The translations under genes were made by a program, and so were the position numbers. DNA of 64,000 nucleotides, taken from Cupriavidus sp. D39. GTDB lineage: Bacteria > Pseudomonadota > Gammaproteobacteria > Burkholderiales > Burkholderiaceae. The notes below the pieces were generated by a model. That model made no database searches and had not been told where the DNA came from. It saw only the letters and a program-made list of their open reading frames with translations. The stretch lies in assembly GCF_026627925.1 (NCBI RefSeq), contig NZ_JAPNLE010000009.1, forward strand, positions 1-64,000, read 5' to 3'. Below, in pieces: positions 41,183 to 50,521 of the stretch. Position 1 is the stretch's first letter. The number at the start of each line of letters is the position of its first letter.

Positions 41183-42524
41183 ATGTATCAGATCGACAAT
41201 TCGACTGCGGCAGCGACGCAGCCGTCGTCTACGGCCCCGGGCTCCGCCGGCTTCTTCACGGATGGGAACCCTGCTACGGGCCTCGCGGCGACGATTTTGC
41301 CCGCCGAATGGCTGAATGCCGTGATGCTGGAGCTGGCAAACGTCGTGACCAGCGCGGGGCTCACACTCAACAAGGCGGCGTTCAATCAACTCTTGTTGGC
41401 GATCAAGGCAATTGGCAGGCAGTCAGTCATTCTCGCGGACACCGGCGCAGTCAACGCTTATGCCGCAGCCAATTCGACGCCGCTTGTCTCCGGTGTCTCC
41501 GGTACGCTGGTGCATGGCGTGCGCCAGTCGGTCCAGATCGCGAACGCCAATACGGGCGCCTCGACCTATGCTCCCGATGGTCTCGCAGCAAAGCCGATCT
41601 ACGGCCTGAACCTCTCGCCACTGCAGGGAGGAGCTTCCTGCAGGCGGCATCGCAAACATGATCTACGTGGTCAATGCTGCGATTAACTCCGGCAACGGTG
41701 CATGGATCCTGCTGGAGTGCACCGGCGGTGCGCTTCAGGTTGCGCCGGCGACACAGCCGCAGCATGCTGTACAACTCGGCCAAGTTGGCCACGGGCAATG
41801 CCGGTTGTCCGTTACTGATGCAACGCACCTTAAGCTTTCGCCTTTCAATGGCAACAATCTGATCATCAACGGCGTGCCGCAGCAGATTCCGGGCGCTGGC
41901 GTGACGATCACCAATGCCAGTTTGGCGGCATCGACCCTGTATTACGTCTACGCGTACATGAACGCGGGCTCGATCGCGCTGGAGCTATCGGCGACGGGGC
42001 ACACCACCGGCACGACCGGCATCGAGCAGAAGACCGGCGATGCAACGCGCACGCTGGTGGGCATGATCCGGACGACGAGCGCATCGCAGTTTGCGAACTC
42101 AGCGCTGCAGGTCTTCTGCCTGAACTGGTTCAATCGCCAGTTGCTGCGCGGCATCGCGACGCTGCTCACGGACGTGAACTTCACCAACAACAGCTCCGGT
42201 GAACTCACGTCGGCGTTGCGTGTTGAGTTCATCGTCTGGGCCGATAACGATGGCGGCCTGACGCAGACGAATGGGCGGATGTCCTGCAATACATCAGGCG
42301 GCGCTGTCCAGGCCCTTCAGTGCATGGATGGCGCGGCTTACGGCAACCTGCAAGAAATGAGTGTCTCCGGCACGACCTTCAGCCGCCTGCCATTCACTAG
42401 CGGCACGCTCGTCAATGGCCTGACCGAGGGCTATCACCTATCCACACTTTTCGGGGCAACCTCGAGCGGCTCCAGCGCGACGCTGCTCGGCGGCGCTAAC
42501 AACCTCGTCCAAGTCAGGGGATAA
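41183..42524 (+). CDS. Tail fibre protein (frame broken)
   Basis: About 447 residues. N-terminal attachment domain (YQIDNSTAAATQPSSTAPGS, AGFFTDGNPATGLAATILPA, WLNAVMLELANVV) typical of Mu-like fibre starts; a beta-rich shaft follows (YYVYAYMNAGSIALELSATG). The frame changes by +1 around 41625-41640 (LSPLQG to ELPAGGIANMIYVVN). Unlike most breaks here this is not a simple missing base in a homopolymer. Host-recognition candidate. Confidence 0.8.
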
Positions 42525-42526
42525 CC

Positions 42527-42712
42527 ATGAAGGCAATCGGACCCACGTTCTTCGTTGAGCTCGTCACGCATGGCGGTCTAGTTGGCGAGCATTTCAGCTG
42601 GTCGCCGAATGGCCACATCGAGTTCTTCGACGATACACCTCAGGACGTACAGGCCGGCGTGCTCGCTGTCTACGACGCACACGACCCGACCAAGACGCTG
42701 CCTCCGCAGTAA
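42527..42712 (+). CDS. Small protein following tail fibre
   Basis: 61 residues (MKAIGPTFFVELVTHGGLVG, HFSWSPNGHIEFFDDTPQDV). Three bases after the fibre stop. Possibly a fibre assembly or cap peptide; similar ORFs follow fibres in Burkholderia phages. Confidence 0.65.
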   Translation: MKAIGPTFFVELVTHGGLVGEHFSWSPNGHIEFFDDTPQDVQAGVLAVYDAHDPTKTLPPQ

Positions 42713-42734
42713 GAAAACCACACCAACGCATCAA

Positions 42735-42756
42735 GCCGCCTTCGGGTGGCTTTTTT
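42735..42756 (+). terminator. Rho-independent terminator
   Basis: Stem GCCGCC (42735-42740)/GGTGGC (42745-42750) with one G-T pair, TTCG loop and six Ts, after the fibre cluster. Confidence 0.75.
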
Positions 42757-42770
42757 AATGGGTACCAGAC

Positions 42771-43061
42771 ATGGCTGGGAAACAACTGAAGGATTTTCAA
42801 GACGCGGGGCCGCTCTCGGACGCCGACATCCTCTATGCCGCGCAATCCGGCGCCGAGAAGAAGGTCCCCCGGGGCGCCGTTGCGGCACACCCGTACTTCC
42901 CCACCTTCGCCGCGCTCTCGGCCGCGCTGGCAGCCGGCCAACTCACCCTGCCGCGCCTGGTCATGGTCACCGCTGACGAGACCAAGAACGGCGCGCCGGC
43001 CATGTATTTCATCGATGCCAGTGGCCTCGGCTACTGGGGCGCCTTTGTGCGGAGCTTCTAA
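42771..43061 (+). CDS. Small fibre-associated protein
   Basis: 96 residues: MAGKQLKDFQDAGPLSDADI then LYAAQSGAEKKVPRGAVAA, a repeat-like N-terminus shared by phage fibre attachment proteins, and DASGLGYWGAFVRSF at the end. Probably the adaptor for the next two proteins. Confidence 0.65.
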   Translation: MAGKQLKDFQDAGPLSDADILYAAQSGAEKKVPRGAVAAHPYFPTFAALSAALAAGQLTLPRLVMVTADETKNGAPAMYFIDASGLGYWGAFVRSF

Positions 43062-43064
43062 GAC

Positions 43065-43754
43065 ATGACGACCACAGTATTCTTCCCGGCCGGCGCGCCG
43101 AATCAGTCCGCCTCGGGGACGCTCCAGAGTGTCAACGACGCCGTCCAGCTCGCCACCGACAGCCTCGGCAGCGTCGATTTCGCGCTGGCCGGCACGCCCG
43201 TAGGCGCCACGGTCGCCTTCGAGGGCACCTCGGACGGAACCACCTGGTACGCCATGAAGGCCTACCCGAAGGTACCTGGGTCCGCTGGCTCGACCACGGC
43301 CAACGCCGCCGGCAGCTACAACGTCACGGTCGGCGGTGCGGCGAAAGTCCGTGCGCGGCTGACGGCGATCACGTCTGGGTCGTTCACCTGCGTGGCGAAT
43401 GGGACGGCGGGTGCTGGGCACGTTGGGGTGAAGAACGGCGCCGCTGCAGACCTTCAGACGACCCCGGTTCCGGCCAGCATCACGCCGACGGATCGTAGTG
43501 GGTCGATCACGACTGGCGGCACTGCGCAGGCGCTCATGGCTGCGAATGCCAACCGGCGCGGGTGGTCGATCCAGAACAACTCGTCAGGCGATCTTTGGTT
43601 GAATGAGATCGGCGGCACAGCAGTCATCGGCCAACCCTCCCTGCAACTCCCCGCAGGCGCGCTCTACGAATCGCCCGCGTCCTACTGCTCGCCGTCCGCC
43701 ATCAGCATCATTGGCGCGACGACGGGGCAAACTTTCACCGCTCGGGAGGCTTGA
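43065..43754 (+). CDS. Structural protein, beta-rich, fibre region
   Basis: 229 residues, Gly/Ala/Thr-rich. Bears a discoidin/galactose-binding-like run (VDFALAGTPVGATVAFEGTS) then TPTDRSGSITTGGTAQALMA and RRGWSIQNNSSGDLWLNEIG, the latter being common in phage virion proteins. Overlaps the start of the following gene. Virion surface role inferred. Confidence 0.65.
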   Translation: MTTTVFFPAGAPNQSASGTLQSVNDAVQLATDSLGSVDFALAGTPVGATVAFEGTSDGTTWYAMKAYPKVPGSAGSTTANAAGSYNVTVGGAAKVRARLTAITSGSFTCVANGTAGAGHVGVKNGAAADLQTTPVPASITPTDRSGSITTGGTAQALMAANANRRGWSIQNNSSGDLWLNEIGGTAVIGQPSLQLPAGALYESPASYCSPSAISIIGATTGQTFTAREA

Positions 43755-43756
43755 TT

Positions 43757-45067
43757 ATGCCGATGTCTGGGGTACCCCTTTCCGTGCTTAACGCCAAAGT
43801 AAAAGCATATTCGTTTGGCGCACGCTCGCTCTCGGGAGCAAGTAAATACTTTGGGTCTTGCATTAACAATGCTACGTATAACCAAACGACTGGGCTGTCT
43901 GCGCTGGTCGGTTCGTACGGCTTGAAGTTGGAGGCTGAGGCCCCGTTTGACGTAGTTCGGATCGTTTGGGTGAATCGCGCTGGCAATGCGATAAATAACT
44001 GTACCGCATTGGTCGGCGTGACGGAAACCGCTGCTACCGATACGACGAACAATACGGCACAGGTCGTCATTGGCGGCATTCCCTACCCGCAACTTGCCCC
44101 TGCTGGCAGCATCGCCGGGTGGCGGCCCGTTACATGGGGAGGGGCGTCGTCTGTCAACATTCCGTCGGCAGCGAGTGCTAGCCAATACGCCGTGTCGGAC
44201 TGGATCCCCCTGTCCTCTATCCCACGTGCGGACGGCGGCACTCGCCCATTGATTATGGTCCGCACGCAGCACGATGGGTCGGTCGACGGCAACTTTGCGT
44301 TCCTTGGCGGCCCCGGCCTCACAAACAACCGCACCCCAAGTTCTGCGAATCGCGGCCGCTTCACGCAGTTTACCGGCTCCACTACAGGCGTTTCTAATCC
44401 AGCAGCAGTGGGGTCATTGACTGGAAATAGCTTCGAAGTCTTCCCCGTTTTCCGCTACAGAGCCGCTGCGCTCTCCGTTATGGTTAGCGGTGATTCGACG
44501 GAGCAAAATGACGCCCTGGTCGCCGCCGGCTTTACATCGTGGGGGTATCGCGGCTGCGCAGACGTGTCCACTCAGTCGCGCCCTATCAATTACCTAAACT
44601 GCGGTTGTTCAGGAAAGAATTCCAATGAATATTGGGCGAGAACGCAAGAGCTTATTAGTGCCGGGGTTGTTCCAAACGTTCTAGTTATCGGTCCGGCAAG
44701 CGTTAACGATGTGTACTCGAATTTGGATAGATCATTTGAGAGTCACAGGGCAAGGGCGCTTGAAATAATTGAATTCTGTAATAGCAAAGGCATTAACTAT
44801 CTTTGCTTTATCCCGCTGCTCCCATTTAATTCCAATAATGCGCAGCAAGACGGGTACAGGGTTGCATTTAATAGCTACCTGCAGACATTGGCCGCTGCTA
44901 ATCCGGGATGCTCTGCATTGACGTTTCCCGGGCTGGGTGATGGCGCGATGCCCGAAAGGTGGGTACCCGCAAACAATTATGGTGGGGACGGTACCCACCC
45001 CACTGAAGGCGCGATTGACACAATCATGGCACCCTCATTAGCCGGTTATCTGCGCTCCATTCCGTAG
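43757..45067 (+). CDS. SGNH/GDSL-type hydrolase, probable receptor-binding or depolymerising tail protein
   Basis: 436 residues from the ATG at 43757. Catalytic blocks: SVMVSGDSTEQNDALVAAGF (GDS nucleophile), GPASVNDVYS (block III Asn), and GGDGTHPTEGA (D-x-x-H). The N-terminal 200 residues are a beta domain. Base composition drops in 44580-44900 compared with neighbours, which suggests acquisition from elsewhere. Likely deacetylates or cleaves surface polysaccharide at adsorption. Confidence 0.8.
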   Translation: MPMSGVPLSVLNAKVKAYSFGARSLSGASKYFGSCINNATYNQTTGLSALVGSYGLKLEAEAPFDVVRIVWVNRAGNAINNCTALVGVTETAATDTTNNTAQVVIGGIPYPQLAPAGSIAGWRPVTWGGASSVNIPSAASASQYAVSDWIPLSSIPRADGGTRPLIMVRTQHDGSVDGNFAFLGGPGLTNNRTPSSANRGRFTQFTGSTTGVSNPAAVGSLTGNSFEVFPVFRYRAAALSVMVSGDSTEQNDALVAAGFTSWGYRGCADVSTQSRPINYLNCGCSGKNSNEYWARTQELISAGVVPNVLVIGPASVNDVYSNLDRSFESHRARALEIIEFCNSKGINYLCFIPLLPFNSNNAQQDGYRVAFNSYLQTLAAANPGCSALTFPGLGDGAMPERWVPANNYGGDGTHPTEGAIDTIMAPSLAGYLRSIP

Positions 45068-45161
45068 CCAACCACAATCCCGCCCCAAGCGGGCACTACA
45101 TCCGGGGTCACAAATGTCCGAACCAATCAGCGGCGCGTAATCAGATCATCAATCTGTTGAG

Positions 45162-45196
45162 CCGGCTCCCGCTACCCAGGCGTGGAGCCGGTTTTT
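45162..45196 (+). terminator. Rho-independent terminator
   Basis: Stem CCGGCTCC (45162-45169)/GGAGCCGG (45184-45191) and five Ts, after the SGNH gene. The rest of 45068-45335 shows no gene. Confidence 0.8.
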
Positions 45197-45335
45197 CTTT
45201 GTGCGCGCGGTTCTAGGGCGCTCATAGGGCGCACTCCGATACCCACCGTGACGGCCCGAGCGATGCTACTCGTTTTTGTTTCACCAGCAATCAGCGGACT
45301 CTCGCCGGTTCGACATTCGAGAAGAATCCGTGGAT

Positions 45336-45993
45336 CTAGGGGTGGGTCAGGTTTCCTTGTATCGTTTTGCATTCGGACATGTAGTCCGAGGCTCTGGCGG
45401 AGACGCGACGGCGAAGATTTTCGTCACCGGCAATCGATGCCATCTCAAGCATCGCGAGGAGCCCAAAAACCCTGCTTTTCGTAATACGAAGATCACCTCT
45501 TCTGCAACATAGCCGCGGGACTCCCCTCGAATCCCAGCCGCCTCTTGGCTTGCATCGGCCCGGTGTGTGCGAAGTCACAGAGGATGCGCCAGTAGTCAAC
45601 CCTGAATTTGGAGGGGACGGCGTTTCCCTCGAGGGCGGCGCCAATATCTGCGACAAACTTGCTGCTGTCTTTCAGATGCGGCAGTGTCTTTTGATCCTGC
45701 GCCTCAAATGCGGCAACCTGAACGACACTGGCGCATCGATAGAGCCACATGCCACGAACGAAGGATTCGTAGATACCGCGACCGAGGGCATGGGCCGCCC
45801 CATGCAGACACGCTCTCGTGAGAAGCAGTACGGCTTTTTGGTGCTCGAGAGTCTGGTCGAGGCAGGCTGCAGCTAAGACTGATTGAGGGTCCGATGGAAC
45901 GTGAGACCCGCCCTGGTCATCCAGCCATGCGGCCAGCGCGAAAAGACGCTCACACTCCCCATCTACCGCCTCGTGCTCTCCGGCTTTCCACAT
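45336..45993 (-). CDS. DUF6988-like reverse-strand protein (frame broken)
   Basis: About 218 residues from the ATG at 45993 (TTGGAGCGCACT upstream). All-helical: AAACLDQTLEHQKAVLLLTR, GAAHALGRGIYESFVRGMWL, and a helical tail (LRITKSRVFGLLAMLEMASI). Frame changes near 45495, within MLQKR; a +1 or -2 shift is required and no long homopolymer is present. Opposite in direction to the late genes, so accessory. Similar proteins are widespread in Burkholderiales; no known function, defence or immunity is a guess. Confidence 0.6.
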
Positions 45994-46067
45994 AGTGCGC
46001 TCCAAGTGGCCTCAAAGCGGCAATTAGATCATCCTTCCGTCCTGTTCAATCCTGAAATTGCAGCTAC

Positions 46068-46088
46068 GCCGCCTACGGGCGGCTTTTT
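46068..46088 (+). terminator. Terminator upstream of lysis genes
   Basis: Stem GCCGCC (46068-46073)/GGCGGC (46078-46083), TACG loop, five Ts. Confidence 0.75.
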
Positions 46089-46131
46089 CTTGTGCCCGCC
46101 CACTGCGGCCTTTTTATTTCCGGGGAACCAC

Positions 46132-47067
46132 ATGTCCGAGCCGATCACCGGCACCACAGTAAGCGTAGCAGGCTGGAAACTCATCGGCGGCTTGGCCGGC
46201 GCGGGCGCCATCGGCGCTGGGCTGGCCGCGCTCGTCGTCATGTGCATGACGTGGCCGCGCAGCCCAAAAGAGTGGGCAGTCGGTGCAACTAGCACTATCG
46301 TCGGCTCGATCTGCGGTGGGGCAGCCGTAATCATGAAGTTTGGCCTGCTGTCTTGGGCGAACGAGTACATCGGGCTGGTTGCGCTGCTTGGGTTGGCATT
46401 CGCTTGCGGGTTGCCGGCCTGGGCCATCGTCCGATGGACCTTCAACTTCATCGAGAAGCGCCGCGACAAGGACCTGGCCGAGGTGGCGGGGGAAGTGCGC
46501 GACGCGGTGACGGGGGCAATCATGGCTGATGCGCTGGTCACTGCCGCGCAGCTGCGCGCCATCATGCCGCTGGCCGGCGCGCGCGCCGATGCGTTCGCCG
46601 CGCCGCTGGCGGCCGCGATGCTGCAGTTCGAGGTCAACACGCCTACGCGCGCGGCTGCCTTCCTGGCGCAGGTTGCGCACGAGTCCGGGCAGTTGCGGCT
46701 GCTTCGAGAAATCTGGGGCCCAACGCCGGCCCAGCGCCGGTACGAGGGCATGGCGGATCTGGGCAACACCGAGCCGGGCGACGGCAAGCGGTTCATGGGG
46801 CGCGGCCTGATCCAGGTCACCGGGCGGAAGAACTATCTGCTGTGCGGCTTCGGCCTGCACCTGGACCTGCTGACGCATCCCGAGCTGCTCGAGCAGGCCG
46901 TGCACGCGGCGGCGTCTGCCGGCTGGTACTGGCACACCCACAACCTGAACCGCTTTGCTGATGCTGGCGACTTCGTCGGCCTGACGCGGGCCATCAACGG
47001 CGGGATCAATGGCATTGCCGAGCGGCGGGCGTTCTGGGCGAAGGCCAAGGCCGTCTTGCTCGCCTGA
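46132..47067 (+). CDS. Holin and endolysin, joined in one frame as sequenced
   Basis: 311 residues. Residues 1-125 contain three hydrophobic segments (AGAIGAGLAALVVMCMTW; TSTIVGSICGGAAVIMKFGL; VALLGLAFACGLPAWAIV), a holin. From MADALVTAAQLRAIMPLAGA the rest is a GH19-like endolysin (FLAQVAHESGQLRLLREIWG, MGRGLIQVTGRKNY) that cleaves peptidoglycan. They are fused because the frame continues through G5 at 46512-46516; with one more G the holin would end in TGA overlapping the endolysin ATG at 46523, the usual arrangement. Treat the fusion as probably artefactual. Confidence 0.8.
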   Translation: MSEPITGTTVSVAGWKLIGGLAGAGAIGAGLAALVVMCMTWPRSPKEWAVGATSTIVGSICGGAAVIMKFGLLSWANEYIGLVALLGLAFACGLPAWAIVRWTFNFIEKRRDKDLAEVAGEVRDAVTGAIMADALVTAAQLRAIMPLAGARADAFAAPLAAAMLQFEVNTPTRAAAFLAQVAHESGQLRLLREIWGPTPAQRRYEGMADLGNTEPGDGKRFMGRGLIQVTGRKNYLLCGFGLHLDLLTHPELLEQAVHAAASAGWYWHTHNLNRFADAGDFVGLTRAINGGINGIAERRAFWAKAKAVLLA

Positions 47068-47129
47068 CCACCATTCACATCACCATCAGCCCCGCCGCGC
47101 GCGGGGCTTTGCTTTTCTGGAGCACTGCA

Positions 47130-47689
47130 ATGGAACAGGAAAAGAGCGTCGCGCACCTGCACGACATGAATCACTTCGGCATTCAGAGCTACCCGGATCG
47201 CCTGGTTCCCTGGCGTGATGCCGCGGCTCCCAACATCGAGGTCGGCAAGACGACCGGGCGCCTTCGCGCCTGCGGCTACTGCGGATCGATGCACCCGGCC
47301 GACGTGGCCACCGCCATCCGCGCCGGCGCGACCGGGCACTTTGCAGACCGGAAATATGGTTGGCCGCACAAGGCGTACTTCGAGAGCATCCCCAATCCCC
47401 ATGCGGGGATGCTCGAATCGCGTTGCAGCTGCAGCCATCCCCGCAGGCGGAAATCGACGCGGGCAAATGGGTGCGTGTGCCGACCGGCCAGTTCAGCCAG
47501 AGCACTGGGGAGCCGACGTTCTCCTGGCACGAGGCCGGCAAGCCCGCAGCGCCGACGACCTACGGGAAGTTCTACATGGTGCATCTGCAGGATGCCACCC
47601 CGGAGGACCGGGCGACCATTGAGAAGCATCTGGGTATCGCTTTCGAATTTACGCCGGAAGGCTCCGTCAGCTGGAGGCCGGCGCAATGA
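47130..47689 (+). CDS. Phage hypothetical protein near lysis genes (frame broken)
   Basis: About 187 residues from the ATG at 47130. N-part MNHFGIQSYPDRLVPWRDAA, RACGYCGSMHPADVATAIRA; C-part WVRVPTGQFSQSTGEPTFSW, FYMVHLQDATPEDRATIEKH. Restored by one G at the G4 run 47405-47408. Its stop overlaps the HNH-like gene. No function recognised. Confidence 0.65.
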
Positions 47690-48177
47690 CTGTGACCCAG
47701 ACCCACGAAGAGAAAGAGACGCTGTCCGTCGACGTGCTGCTGCCCGGGCACGAGGCGCGCACCACCACGCCCCTGTTCCTGCACTCCAAGAAGGCGCTGA
47801 TCGAGCGCGAGGGCGGGCGCTGCTTCATCTGCGGCGAGACGGCGGAAGAGAGCGGCCACCCGCTCGAGGCACACCACCATCCCATCGAGCGCTCGCTGGC
47901 CAACATGATCGACTGGGCCAGCGTGGCCGCCTTCGCGCGTGACGGCGCTCTGGGCCCGCACGCCGCCGCGTTTGACTGGGACCACTTCGACGCGGCCGAC
48001 CCGTACACCTTCGTGGACGACATGACGGTCAACGGCCTGCTGCTCTGCAAGGCCCACCATACCGGCAAGGACGAGGGCATTCACGACATGCCGTTCCCGC
48101 TCTGGATCGCCCAGAAGTACGCCCGGGAAGGCTACCAATTCACGCCCACGGAGGTGATCCACCATGCTGATTCTTGA
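47686..48177 (+). CDS. HNH-like protein
   Basis: 163 residues; CFICGETAEESGHPLEAHHH with EAHHHPIERSLANMIDW and LLCKAHHTGKDEGIHDM give two CxxC/HH clusters resembling an HNH endonuclease. Position within the lysis block is odd for a packaging nuclease; the function is not established. Confidence 0.65.
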   Translation: MTVTQTHEEKETLSVDVLLPGHEARTTTPLFLHSKKALIEREGGRCFICGETAEESGHPLEAHHHPIERSLANMIDWASVAAFARDGALGPHAAAFDWDHFDAADPYTFVDDMTVNGLLLCKAHHTGKDEGIHDMPFPLWIAQKYAREGYQFTPTEVIHHADS

Positions 48178-48589
48178 CGCTATCGGGGCGGCCATCAAAG
48201 CCGTCTTCGCCACGCCCGAACGGATCTTCTTCGCCGCGGTGCTGGTGGTGCTGGCGCTGGCCGGCGGTTCGGTCTGGGTCTATCGCGGCGAGCGGGATAC
48301 GGCGCGCGCGGATCTGGCGCAAGTGCGGAGCGACCTGGTCAAGGCCAAGGGCGACAACCAGGCGCTGGCCGGATCACTGAAGACCCAGAACGATGCGGTG
48401 GCCGACCTGCAGGCGCAGGCCAAGATCCGGGCCTATGCCGCGGCAAAGGCCGACGCCGAAGCGCAGGCCGCCCAGTCCAAGTACACGCTGCTGGCCGGCA
48501 AGATCCAGGCGCAGGTGCCGGGCTCGGACCAGTGCGCATCGCTGCACGGGCTGCGGAAGACCTTCACGACTGAGCGGGGGAAGCTATGA
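48164..48589 (+). CDS. Spanin inner-membrane subunit (Rz-like)
   Basis: 141 residues. N-terminal transmembrane helix (IFFAAVLVVLALAGGSVWVY) then a long periplasmic coiled coil (ARADLAQVRSDLVKAKGDNQ). Works with Rz1 to fuse inner and outer membranes at lysis. Overlaps both the previous gene and Rz1. Confidence 0.85.
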   Translation: MLILDAIGAAIKAVFATPERIFFAAVLVVLALAGGSVWVYRGERDTARADLAQVRSDLVKAKGDNQALAGSLKTQNDAVADLQAQAKIRAYAAAKADAEAQAAQSKYTLLAGKIQAQVPGSDQCASLHGLRKTFTTERGKL

Positions 48590-48878
48590 GACGGCTGCCG
48601 GGAATAATCCGTGGAATATTTTTGGAATAATTTGCGCCGCGCTTTGTAGTCTCGCAGGCTGCGCCGCCGCGCCGCAGGTGATCGAGAAGCCGGTGGAGGT
48701 GAGGGTGCCGGTGGCCGTGCCATGCAAGACGGCGGAGATCCCCGAGCCGGACTGGCCGCTGGCGAAGGTGCCGGATACGGCCAGCGACTTCGAGTTCTTC
48801 CGCGCCGCGCTGGTTGAGCTGGCGCTGCGGGCCGGGTATGAGGTCAGGCTGAAGGCGGCGGTGGCGGCGTGCCAATGA
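48586..48878 (+). CDS. Spanin outer-membrane lipoprotein (Rz1-like, frame broken)
   Basis: ATG overlapping the Rz stop; with one extra T in the T5 run 48619-48623 it starts MRRLPGIIRGIFFGIICAAL and has the lipobox SLAGC, then a Pro-rich mature domain (VIEKPVEVRVPVAVPCKTAE). Family Rz1 proteins usually end in a short basic tail; reading to 48939 (LENKACGKRR) would require another +1 shift near 48873. The end given is the first stop. Confidence 0.75.
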
Positions 48879-48939
48879 GCGCACGGCGGTGCGGGGGCTG
48901 ATGGATCTGGAGAACAAGGCTTGCGGCAAACGACGGTAG

Positions 48940-49133
48940 TAAAAGGCACCCGCTGCCGGGTGGACGCGGGTGCTGAAGGGAAATTGGGTCGATCCGCGTT
49001 GACCCGCACGTAATTTAGTAAATTTAGGCCCGGGAAAACATAACTCTTTCGGCGGGTTTACGCGGTCCCCAGTTTTTGGCACTCGGATGGCCATGCGAAG
49101 GCTGGCCGGCGCCTTGTGATTACTGGCGTCGGC
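48940..49133 (+). other. Prophage right end, no gene seen
   Basis: Contains an inverted pair GCACCCGC...GCGGGTGC near 48951-48977 (possible late terminator) and then an AT-richer stretch. With the integrase outside the window no attachment core can be matched. The nearest host-type feature is the truncated SRAP gene, so the attachment site probably lies in about 49,000-49,450. Confidence 0.4.
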
Positions 49134-49274
49134 TCAGGCGACGCCCCTCTCTCCGAGGATCAGCGGCGCCGGCTCTGCAGCCATGAGTTCGGGCGGATAG
49201 TCCAGGGGCGGCGGCTCGACGCCAAAGACGTCGCGCAGCAGCTGGCGCTGCACCGGGGCATAGTTAGTGCACAT
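49134..49274 (-). pseudogene. SRAP/YedK N-terminal fragment
   Basis: 46 residues beginning MCTNYAPVQRQLLRDVFGVE, with Cys2 as in SRAP proteins that cross-link to abasic sites in single-stranded DNA. Normal proteins have about 220 residues; this ends after LILGERGVA. Start has GGAG upstream. Remnant cut by phage integration or deletion. Confidence 0.65.
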
Positions 49275-49628
49275 CCTCATCTCCTGGCAACGGTGTGAGC
49301 GGCAACACCCGCCGCGCCTTCTCCGCGACGCGCCGTTTCTCGCCCACGGTACACTTGGGTGGCGGCTATTCGAGTCTTGGAAGGGCATTCGAGGATCGAG
49401 TGGTGTTTGCCCCCATGTAGCCCCCATAAGCTACATAAGCGATTGATTTGTAATGACTATGCGTGCCCCTCCCTCGCACCAAAGTCTCTTTCCGCACTAT
49501 CCAAATCCACACCAAAGTAGGCCGCAAACCTAAGCCCCACAAGGGTTTCTAGGCTTCTGCACGCCCCCGGCTTCCGTGTCGGGAAAGCCGCACAAAAACC
49601 CACGAAACTACGCCTCATTAGTCGAAGT

Positions 49629-50399
49629 TCATATTTCCATTGAAAGAAAGCGCTCAATCGAACTGGCGAGCGCCACTGGCGTTTCGTCCATCGGATAGTG
49701 CCCTGCGTTCGGCATGACCTCGATGGATGCGTTCTTGAACCAGCGAAGCGTGGTGGCTTCCATCCGCTCGAGCGTCAAGGCGGGGTCGTGCTCCCCGACG
49801 ACGATATGCAAGGGAGTGGACGACTCAGACACGCGCTCGACGAAGTTGGTTTTTGCCCAGGCAACCAGGTAAGCAGCAAATGCCCTCTTGTCGGACAGCT
49901 TCATGGAGCGCATGGCCATCCCCGCCACCCAATGCTTTGGCAAGCGTCCTCCCGTGGAGCTGTCGATGATCGCGCGTCGCGCAGCTTCATCCTCTGCCGC
50001 CGCGGAAAACAGCGACCAGGTCGCTTCGTCAAGCGGCATGCCGCTTGCGGGAACAGGCGTGATGGCGAATAGCCGGCCGACCCGGTGCGGTGCCTCAACC
50101 ATCACACGCTGGATCGCCATGCCGCCCATTGAGTGGCCCATCAGGTGAAAGCGGTCCCATCCGAGCTCGTTGGCCAGCTGCAGCGCATCCTGGGCGATTT
50201 CATACATCGTCCATTCGCCCGGAACGTCGATGCGAGCGCCATAACCCCGATAGTCGAGGTAAGCTATCGTGTAGCGGCTGCTATCGAGCAAGTCGGCCAG
50301 AGGCTTCCACGCCTGGGCGTTGCCGAACCAGCCGTGCAAACCAATGACACGGATCGGGCCGTGGCCGAGCACGAGGGCATTCAAGGTAGTCTTCAGCAT
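49629..50399 (-). CDS. Alpha/beta hydrolase
   Basis: 256 residues from the ATG at 50399. Core: RVIGLHGWFGNAQAWKPLAD, oxyanion HGWFG; nucleophile elbow GHSMGG; acid in VVGEHDPALT; His in NAGHYPMDE. Family members include meta-cleavage hydrolases and esterases. Divergent from the AraC regulator, which probably controls it. Confidence 0.85.
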   Translation of the reverse strand: MLKTTLNALVLGHGPIRVIGLHGWFGNAQAWKPLADLLDSSRYTIAYLDYRGYGARIDVPGEWTMYEIAQDALQLANELGWDRFHLMGHSMGGMAIQRVMVEAPHRVGRLFAITPVPASGMPLDEATWSLFSAAAEDEAARRAIIDSSTGGRLPKHWVAGMAMRSMKLSDKRAFAAYLVAWAKTNFVERVSESSTPLHIVVGEHDPALTLERMEATTLRWFKNASIEVMPNAGHYPMDETPVALASSIERFLSMEI

Positions 50400-50521
50400 G
50401 GGTTTGTCCGCGCAAGAGGATGAGGAGCAGGGTAGGGGCAACCCACTGGCACCGCTATCCCTGCCGTCCGCTGGCTTACCGGATTGTCCGGACTTCAAGT
50501 CCGCGCGAAGGAGGGGCAGAG

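Noticed and set aside
46132-47067. Natural holin-endolysin fusion
   Set aside because: One more G at 46512-46516 restores the standard overlapping genes, and fifteen other sites show the same type of loss.
49340-49450. tRNA remnant as attachment site
   Set aside because: TTCGAGTC-like string present, but no acceptor or anticodon stem could be built around it.
49457-49657. 66-codon frame between SRAP fragment and hydrolase
   Set aside because: Overlaps the hydrolase 3' end, no ribosome-binding site or family.
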